Below, one piece after another: positions 30,452 through 38,298 of a stretch of 38,298 bases of DNA; position 1 is the first letter of the stretch, and each line of letters starts with the position of its first letter. The stretch covers positions 29,936,403 through 29,974,700 of the forward strand of contig NC_087067.1 of assembly GCF_963678635.1 (NCBI RefSeq). Reading direction: 5' to 3'. Below the pieces are notes generated by a model. The model saw nothing but the letters and a program-made list of their open reading frames with translations. It ran no database searches and had not been told where the DNA came from. Position numbers and translations under genes: made by a program. Source of the stretch: Symsagittifera roscoffensis. Its lineage: Eukaryota; Xenacoelomorpha; Acoela; Convolutidae.

Positions 30452-31316
30452 CGAGATGAACTGGTCTGAATTTTTTGATTTTTTGTCAATTTTCGAGCGA
30501 GGAATAAAGCGAGCAAGCAGTCTTATTTTAATTGCTTGTAAGCTTGCAATAGCTTAATTTAAAACAAAAAAACTTAGTTTTTTTTAAGTAATGTAAGCGT
30601 TATTTTACTTTGAGTATTTTAGTGCTTTTTTGGAATTGAAAGTTTCAAAAATTCAAAAAAAGAAAAATTGAAAAAATTGATTTATATTTTGTTTTTTTTT
30701 AGTTATTTTCTATAATTTTTTTTTTCAGATTGCTTATTTTACTGTGACTGTCGAATAAACCTAATCCTCGTTTTTTGTTCAGCTCCTTTTATCACACCGC
30801 TCCCAAAAAAAACGATAATAATATGAAAAAATTTTGTCATGTTTATTTAGACATGGTCGGAATGTTTTGTGGTACTAGCAAAGTAACTGGCTATTCTTTC
30901 TAAAGAATTTATTTCGTGTTCATGTTCAAAATTGATTTTATTTGTGGTTTTACTTCTCAGACAATTTTCAATTTTTAACAAGCCACTTTTAAGAAAACTC
31001 TTCAATACTATCTTGACGTCAGAGCTGAAATCTAGAAAACCATTTTACCACTGACCCTTTTTCGTAAAATTATGGAATTTTGAAAATAGCCTATTTAACC
31101 CTTTTATGAAATGATCTATAAACTCGTGATATATTTCAAGCTATTAACGCGATAGAGATAATTCAATCAGGTTCATAAAATTTCCAAAAAAACACTAGAT
31201 AACCTGTTAGGTCCGAATATCAAAATATTCTTAGCTAAATGCATGACTGTTCTTTTTATTTAGTCTTTAGAGGAAAAAGAACTAAAAATGAGAAGAATTA
31301 CTCTTTCTTTTTTTCG

Positions 31317-31370
31317 TACTCGTTCAATTTCGAGTAAGAAAAAGAGCAAGTAAATGCTCTCTATATAAAG
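31317..31370 (+). promoter_or_regulatory. hairpin plus TATA-like box, array unit 1
   Basis: TACTCG-TTCAATTT-CGAGTA (31317-31336) is followed 25 bases later by TATATAAAG (31362-31370), a near-consensus TATA box. The box recurs at 33642-33650, 35890-35898 and 38130-38138. No coding frame follows it, so any product would be non-coding. Promoter activity is inferred. Confidence 0.3.
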
Positions 31371-32088
31371 CTAGCCTTGAAATTTTAGTTTCATTCTGGT
31401 AAAACTATTTTGAAACAATTTTCTAGCGCCATTTTGAGAATAAAAACTTCAACGATTCAAACAGTTTTCTGCAGAAAACTGAAAAAAAACATCTTGTCAG
31501 TTTTTTAAACCAATTAATGTCCAGTTTGAGTGTTTTAGTGTGATTGTCGTTTATTCCTAATTTCTACGTTTTAGTCAGATCTTTTTAACACACGACGGAC
31601 AAAAACGACTCCAACTTTTTTTAAATGACAAAATTGATACTCGTTTATTTATCTAATGATATGATCGGAACTTTATGTTACTTGCGCAGGCTATCCTCGT
31701 TTTTTTGTGGCTGCTTTCTCGTATAGTGGAAGAAAAAAAATTAAAACAACAAAATGCAAAGACGGGAAAAACACTCCCGACTTTAAATCTTGAATTTTTC
31801 ATGTTTGGAGTAACCAAGTGAAAAAACATGCTTTGATTATGTTCTATTTTAAAAAAAAATTCCGTCAAAATTAGTTTTAAAAACTCAAAAACTTTTTTTG
31901 GAGCTCAAGGTAGAAAAACTTTCCCAAAAAACCCTTTTTTTTTCTTCTTCTTTGATTTAATTATCAAGTTCCTAAGTCTTTCTAATGGCTATGATTATAG
32001 TTTCTGCGTTTTGTTAGTCGAGTTTGAATAAAAATCAATCGGAGTTTGCAAAAACTTGTGTGAAGAAAATCGGTACAGTACAAGGGCT

Positions 32089-32384
32089 CAGGAACTGATT
32101 TAGGATTTTCTCGAGGGGGGAGGAGAGGCAAATTTGTTTTGACAAAACGGGCCCAAAAAGGCGTTTTTAGTCACTTTTTGGGAAATGTTTTCCAAAAAAT
32201 TGTGTTTTTTTTGGCACGCGCTCACCGCTCAAAGTTAGAATATATTGGCGCCGTGTGCGCCTTTAGAAAAATTTTAGGGTCAGTCAGCCAAAAACTGATA
32301 TCTCAAAACAGTACAAAGGGGGGACTCTTTGGGTCGGCAGGGTCCGCCCATTGGGTCCCCCCCATTTAAACCCGCTGGTGCAAG
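32089..32384 (+). mobile_element. GGCGG-family element in array unit 1
   Basis: The left end CAGGAACTGATTTAGGATTT is a decayed form of CAGGGGCGGATTTAGG. The interior has CTCGAGGGGGG, CACTTTTTGGGAAA, GGCACGCGCTCACCGCTC, TTGGCGCC, CAGCCAAAAACTGATATCTC and a G-run. The right end is AAACCCGCTGGTG, matching the inverse of the left end. The frame at 32139-32369 is element sequence. Confidence 0.75.
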
Positions 32385-32729
32385 AGGTATACATTGGGAA
32401 GAGTTAATTTATAAAAAAAAATTAATTAATTTTTTTGGGAAGTTTTCTCAAAACTACCCAAACTTTTTACCTCATCTAATTAATCATTATCATTTTATCT
32501 AACTTATTTTACAATTTCAAATAACAATGATTCCTCAAAAGCACATAATAGACATTACAAGTTACTTGTCTAAATGATTGCAAAAACATCGAGTCTTGCA
32601 TGATTTTGCATTCCCAGCCTTGCTGCGAGTATTGAGAAAATAGTGCAAAAACCCTTAAAGAATTGAATTCATAGCTTCTTAAAATATGTTAACTTGGTTA
32701 AATCTAATTTCAAGCTGTGTAGTTTAGAA

Positions 32730-34979
32730 CGAGATGAACTGGTCTGAATTTTTTGATTTTTTGTCAATTTTCGAGCGAGGAATAAAGCGAGCAAGCAGTA
32801 TTATTTTAATTGCTTGTAAGCTTGCAATAGCTTAATTTAAAACACAAAAATTTAGTTTTTTTTTAAATAATGTAAGCTTTATTTCACTTTGAGTATTTTA
32901 GTGCCTTTTTGGAATTGAAAGTTTCAAAAATTCAAATAGAGAAAAATTGAAAAAATTGATATACATTTTGTTTTTTTTTTAGTCATTTTCTACAAAAATT
33001 TTTTTCAGATTGCTTATTTTACTGTGACCGTCGAATAAACCTAATCCTCGTTTTTTTTCAGCTCCTTTTTATCACACCGCTCCCAAAAAAAAACGATAAT
33101 AACATGAAAAAATTTTGTCGTGTTTATTTAGACATGGTCGGAATGTTTTGTGGTACTGGCATAGTAACTGGCTATTCTTTCTAAAAAATTTATTTCTTGT
33201 TCATTTTCAAAATTGATTTTATTTGTGGTTTTACTTCTGAGACCATTTTCAATTTTCAACAAGCCATTTTTAGGAAAATTCTTCAATACTATCTTTACGT
33301 CAGAGCTGAAATCAAAAAAACCATTTTACCACTGACCGTTTTTCGTAAAGTTATGTTATGAAGTTTTGAAAATAGACTATTTAACCATTTATGACATGAT
33401 CTATAAATTCGTGATATATTTCAAGCTGTTAACGCGATAGAGATAGTTCAATCAGTTTCATAAAACTTCCAAAAAACACTAGATACCTGTTAGGTCCGAA
33501 TATCAAAATACTCTAAGCTAAATGCATGACTATTCTTTTTATTTAGTTCAGAGGAAAAAAACTAAAAATGAGAAGAATTACTCTTTATTTTTTTTGTACT
33601 CGTTCAATTTCGAGTAAGAAAAAGAGCAAGTAAAGATTCTCTATATAAAGGTAGCCTTGAAATTTTAGTTTCACTCTGGTAAAACTATTTTGAAACAATT
33701 TTCTAGCGCCATTTTGAGAATAAAAATTTCAACGATTCAAACAATTTTCTGCAGAAAACTGAAAAAAAAACCTCTTGTCAGTTTTTTGAAGCAATTAATA
33801 TCCAGTTTGAGTGTTTTACTGTGATTGTCGTTTATTCCTAATTTCTACGTTTTAGTCAGATCTTTTTAACACACGACGCACAAAAACGACTCTAACCTCA
33901 TTTATTTATCTAAGGATATGATCGGAACTTTATGTTACTTGCGCAGGCTATCCTCGTTTTTACTGTGGCTGCTTTCTCGTATAGTGGAAGAAGAAAAATT
34001 AAAACAACAAAATGCAAAGACGGGAAAAACACTCCCGACTTTAAATCTCAAGTTGAATTTTTCATGTTTGGAGTAACCAAGTGAAAAAACATGCTTTGAT
34101 TATGTTCTATTTTGAAAAAAAAAGCCGTCAAAATTAGTTTTAAAAACTCAAAAACTTTTTTTGGAGCTCAAGGTAGAAAAACTTTCCCAAAAAATCTTTT
34201 CTTTTCTTCTTCTTTGATTTAATTATCAAGTTCTTAAGTCTTTCTGTTGGCTATTATTATAGTTTCTGCGTTTTGTTAGTCAAATTTTAATGAAAATCAA
34301 ACGGAGTTTGCAAAAACATGTGTGAAACTCGGTACAGTACAAGGGCTCAGGGACTGATCTAGGATTTTCTCGAGGGGGGAGGAGAGGCAAATTTGTTTTG
34401 ACAAAAAGGGCCAAAAAAGGCGTTTTTAGTCACTTTTTGGGAAATGTTTTCCAAACAATTGTGTTTTTTGGCACGCGCTCACCGCTCAAAGTTAGAATAT
34501 TTTGGCGCCGTGTGCGCCTTTAGAAAATTTTTAGGGGGAGTCAGCCAAAAATTGATATCTCAAAATAGTACAAAGGGGGGACTCTTTGGGTCGGCATGGT
34601 CCGCCCATTGGGTCCCCCCATCTAAACCCGCTGGTGCAAGGGGTATACATTGGGAAGAGTTAATTTATAAAAAAAAATGGATTTTTTGGAAAGTTTTCTC
34701 AAAACTACCCAAACTTTTTCCCTCATCTAATTAATCATTATCATTTATCTAACTTATTTTACAACTTCGAATAAAAATGATTCCTCAAAAGCACATAATA
34801 AACATTGCAAGTTACTTGTCTAAATGATTGCAAAAACATCGAGTCTTGCATGATTTTGCATTCCCAGCCTTGCTGCGAACATTGAGAAAATAGTGCAAAA
34901 ATCCTGAAAGAATTGAATTCATAGCTTCTAAAAATATGTTAACTTGGTTAAATCTAATTTCAAGCCTTGTAGTTTAGAA
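32730..34979 (+). repeat. 2.25-kb tandem array, unit 2
   Basis: This is collinear with unit 1. It lacks about 28 bp after subrepeat B's CGACTCTAAC (near 33896) that units 1 and 3 keep. Its GGCGG element is 34349-34640 and its TATA-like box 33642-33650. Confidence 0.93.
34349..34640 (+). mobile_element. GGCGG-family element in array unit 2
   Basis: Same ends and interior as the copy at 32089-32384, with a few substitutions (for example ATATTTTGGCGCC). It sits at the identical place in the unit, so it was amplified with the array rather than inserted separately. Confidence 0.75.
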
Positions 34980-37220
34980 CGAGATGAACTGGTCTGAATT
35001 TTTTGATTTTTTGTCAATTTTTGAGCGAGGAATAAAGCGAGCAAGCAGTATTATTTTAGTTGCTTGTAAGCTTGCAATAGCTTAATTTAAAACACAAAAA
35101 TTTAGTTTTTTTTTAAAATAATGTAAGCGTTATTTTACTTTGAGTATTTTAGTGCCTTTTTGGAGTTGAAATTTTCAAAAATTCAAATAAAGAAAAATTG
35201 AAAAAATTGATTTACATTTAGTTTTTTTTCAGTCATTTTCTACAAAATTTTTTTTCAGATTGCTTATTTTACTGTGACCGTCGAATAAACCTAATCCTCG
35301 TTTTTTTTCAGCTCCTTTTATCACACCGCTCCCAAAAAAAAAACGATAATAATATGAAAAAATTTGTCGTGTTTATTTAGACATGGTCGGAATGTTTTGT
35401 GGTACTGGCATAGTAACTGGCTAGTCTTTCTAAAAAATTTATTTCTTGTTCATGTTCAAAAATGATTTTATTTGTGGTTTTACTTCTGAGACCATTTTCA
35501 ATTTTTAACAAGCCACTTTTAAGAAAACTCTTCAATACTATCTTGACGTCAGAGGTGAAATCTAAAAAGCGATTTTACCACTGACCCTTTTTTGTAAAGT
35601 TATGGAGTTTTGAAAACAGCCTATTTAACCATTTATGACATGATCTATAAATTCGTGATATATTCCAAGCTGTTAACGCGATAGAGATAATTCAATCAGT
35701 TTCATAAAACTTCCAAAAAAACTCAAGATACCTGTTAGGTCCGAATATCAAAATATTCTAAGCTAAAGGCATGACTGTTCTTTTTATTTAGCCTTCAGAG
35801 GAAAAAGAACTAAAAATGAGAAGAATTACTCTTTCCTTTTTTCGTACTCGTTCAATTTCAAGTAAGAAAAAGAGCAAGTAAAGACTCTCTATATAAAGCT
35901 AGCCTTGAAATTTTAATTTCACTCTGGTAAAACTATTTTGAAACAATTTTCTAGCGCCATTTTGAGAATAAAAACTTCAACGATTCAAACAATTTTCTGC
36001 AGAAAACTGAAAAAAAAACATCTTGTCAATTTTTTGAAGCAATTAATATCCAGTTTGAGTGTTTTACTGTGATTGTTGTTTATTCAGTCAGATCTTTTTA
36101 ACACACGACGCACAAAAACGACTCTAACTTTTTTTAAATGACAAAATTGATACTCATTTATTTATCTAAGGATATGATCGGAACCTTATGTTACTTGCGC
36201 AGGCTATCCTCGTTTTTTTTGTGGCTGCTTTCTCGTATAGTGGAAGAAGAAAAATTAAAACAACAAAATGCAAAGACGGGAAAAACACTCCCGACTTTAA
36301 ATCTCAAGTTGAATTTTTCATGTTTGGAGTAACCAAGTGAAAAAACATGCTTTGATTATGTTCTATTTTGAAAAAAAAAAGCCGTCAAAATTAGTTTTAA
36401 AAACTCAAAAAAAATTTTTGGAGCTCAAAGTAGAAAAACTTTCCCAAAAAACCTTTTATTTTCTTCTTCTTTGATTTAATTATCAAGTTCTTAAGTCTTT
36501 CTGTTGGCTATGATTATAATTTCTGCGTTTTGTTAGTCAAATTTCAATGAAAATCAATCGGAGTTTGCAAAAACATGTGTGAAACTCGGTACAGTACAAG
36601 GGCTCAGGGACTGATCTAGGGTTTTCTCGAGGGGGGAGGAGAGGCAAATTTGTTTTGACAAAAAGGGCCAAAAAAGGCGTTTTTATTCATTTTTTGGGAA
36701 ATGTTTTCCAAAAAATTGTGTTTTTTTGGCACGCGCTCACCGCTCAAAGTTAGAATATATTGGCGCCGTGTGCGCCTTTAGAAAAATTTTAGGGTCAGTC
36801 AGCCAAAAACTGATATCTCAAAATAGTACAAAGGGGGGACTCTTTGGGTCGGCAGGGTCCGCCCATTGGGTCCCCCCATTTAAACCCGCTGGTGCAAGGG
36901 GTATACATTGGGAAGAGTTAATTTTAAGAAAAATAAATTAATTTTTTTGGGAAGTTTTCCCTCATCTAATTAATCATTATCATTTTATCTAACTTATTTT
37001 ACAATTTCGAATAACAATGATTCCTCAAAAGCACATAATAAACATTGCAAGTTACTTGTCTAAATGATTGCAAAAACATCGAGTCTTGCATGATTTTGCA
37101 TTCCCAGCCTTGCTGCGAGTATTGAGAAAATAGTGCAAAAACCCTTAAAGAATTGAATTCATAGCTTCTTAAAATATGTTAACTTGGTTATATCTAATAT
37201 TCAAGCTGTGTAGTTTAGAA
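34980..37220 (+). repeat. 2.25-kb tandem array, unit 3
   Basis: Collinear with units 1 and 2. It lacks about 18 bp (CCTAATTTCTACGTTTTA of unit 1) near 36087. The hairpin before its TATA-like box is broken (TTTCAAGTA instead of TTTCGAGTA). Confidence 0.93.
36605..36898 (+). mobile_element. GGCGG-family element in array unit 3
   Basis: Third in-register copy, left end CAGGGACTGATCTAGGGTTT, right end AAACCCGCTGGTG. Confidence 0.75.
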
Positions 37221-38298
37221 CGAGATGAACTGGTCTGAATTTTTTGATTTTTTGTCAATTTTCGAGCGAGGAATAAAGCAAGCAAGCAGTATTATTTTAA
37301 TTGCTTGTAAGCTTGCAATAGCTTAATTTAAAACACAAAAAAAAGTTTTTTTTTTAAATAATGTAAGCGTTATTTTACTTTGAGTATTTTAGTGCTTTTT
37401 TGGAATTGAAAGTTTCAAAAATTCAAATAAAGAAAAATTGAAAAGATTGATTTACATTTTGTTTTTTTTTAGTCATTTTCTACAAAAAATTTTTTCGGAT
37501 TGCTTATTTTACTGTGACCGTCGAATAAACCTCATCCTCGTTTTTTTTTCACCTCCTTTTATCACACCGCTCCCAAAAAAAACTTTAATAACATGAAAAA
37601 ATTTTGTCGTGTTTATTTAGACATGGTCGGAATGTTTTGTGGTACTGGCATAGTAACTGGCTATTCTTTCTAAAAAAATTATTTCTTGTTCATGTTCAAA
37701 ATTGATTTTATTTGTGGTTTTACTTCTGAGACCATTTTCATTTTTTAACAAGCTATTTTTAAGAAAATTCTTCGATACTATCTTGACGTCAGAGCTGAAA
37801 TCTAAAAACCATTTTACCACTGACCCTTTTTCGTAAAGTTATGGAGTTTTGAAAATAGACTATTTAACCATTTATGAAATGATCTATAAATTCGTGATAT
37901 ATTTCAAGCTGTTAACGCGATAGAGATAATTCAATCAGGTTCATAAAATTTCCAAAAAAAACACTAGATACCTGTTAGGTCCGAATATCAAAATATTCTA
38001 AGCTAAATGCATGACTGTTCTTTTTATTTAGACTTCAGAGGAAAAAGAACTAAGAATGAGAAGAATTACTCTTTGTTTTTTTCGTACTCGTTCAATTTCG
38101 AGTAAGAAAAAGAGCAAGTAAATGCTCTCTATATAAAGCTAGCCTTGAAATTTTAGTTTCACTCTGGTAAAACTGTTTTGAAACATTTTTCTAGCGCCAT
38201 TTTGAGAATAAAAACTTCAACGATTCAAACATTTTTCAAACTCGGTACAGTACAAGGGCTCAGGAACTGATCTAGGATTTTCTCGAGGGGGGAGGAGA
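37221..38298 (+). repeat. 2.25-kb tandem array, unit 4, deleted and cut by window edge
   Basis: Collinear to about 38237. There the sequence jumps from the AACGATTCAAAC part of subrepeat B straight to AAACTCGGTACAG just before the GGCGG element. About 0.58 kb (equivalent to about 35999-36581 of unit 3) is missing. The element then starts at 38261 and runs off the window. Confidence 0.9.
38261..38298 (+). mobile_element. GGCGG-family element, cut by right edge
   Basis: Only the left end is present (CAGGAACTGATCTAGGATTT, then CTCGAGGGGGGAGGAGA), identical in register to the other array copies. Confidence 0.7.

Larger units (their letters stand above)
30452..32729 (+). repeat. 2.25-kb tandem array, unit 1
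   Basis: Each unit starts CGAGATGAACTGGTCTGAAT; starts are at 30452, 32730, 34980 and 37221, so periods are 2278, 2250 and 2241 bp. Unit contents in order: subrepeat A (about 30490-30900), a middle block also found dispersed at 11852-12228, subrepeat B (about 31330-31730), a hairpin (CGGGA/TCCCG near 31763-31779), a GGCGG element (32089-32384) and a 340-bp tail. There is no gene-like frame. Confidence 0.93.

Noticed and set aside
36138-36332. 64-residue frame in array unit 3, and antisense 31653-31868 in unit 1
   Set aside because: The frame is broken by indels in the other units, so there is no sign of coding constraint.
32139-36941. Repeated ARAHRSKLEY-containing frames at 32139, 34444 and 36726
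   Set aside because: Reading frames of the GGCGG element within array units. Their starts and ends vary between units, and the similarity is at DNA level.
1-38298. CRISPR array, rRNA, telomere repeat tracts, viral or bacterial genes
   Set aside because: Looked for and not seen. The repeats present are kilobase-scale tandem units and dispersed elements typical of an animal genome.

Overview
This is an AT-rich (very roughly 30% GC by eye), intron-containing animal genome segment. GT-AG introns, long non-coding stretches full of A/T homopolymers, dispersed repeats and two recognisably metazoan genes all point to an invertebrate. I cannot fix the phylum from the sequence. Nothing bacterial, viral or organellar is seen.

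Layout. Positions 1-~310: the cut end of a short dispersed repeat whose better-preserved copies have GGCGGATTTAGG-like ends ('GGCGG family' below). ~480-960: a weak minus-strand reading frame with one hydrophobic segment. 1833-11347: three tandem units of about 3.3, 2.9 and 3.2 kb. Each carries the long first exon (membrane anchor plus catalytic domain) of a polypeptide N-acetylgalactosaminyltransferase (GALNT). Unit 1 is intact. Units 2 and 3 share a frameshift in the membrane anchor, and unit 2 also has a 368-bp deletion. 11348-13863: the rest of a 9.3-kb intron, holding a diverged copy of a repeat from the right-hand array, a cluster of TAATCGATTA-like sites and another GGCGG element. 13864-14846: the last two GALNT exons (end of the catalytic domain and ricin-type lectin domain). 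Unit 1 joined to these gives a 631-residue type II Golgi protein, but several catalytic signatures are changed, including the third metal-ligand histidine.

14881-24291: long non-coding DNA with small inverted repeats and two minus-strand GGCGG elements. 24292-29514: an eight-exon, plus-strand HMBOX1/HOT1-like homeobox gene. All seven splice junctions can be assigned with matching phases, giving about 713 residues: an HNF1/HMBOX N-terminal motif, a POU-specific-like domain and an HNF1-class homeodomain. Its third intron holds a fragment resembling the DNA-binding end of a Tc1-type transposase. 30452 to the right edge: a tandem array of 2.24-2.28-kb units (three complete, the fourth cut). Each unit contains two diverged subrepeats, a TATA-like box and a GGCGG element.

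The two genes look functionally unrelated: one acts in Golgi O-glycosylation, the other is a nuclear DNA-binding factor whose vertebrate relative binds double-stranded telomere repeats. The most notable features are the tripled catalytic exon with its decay history, the altered catalytic residues of the transferase, and the shared repeat families linking the GALNT intron to the right-hand array.
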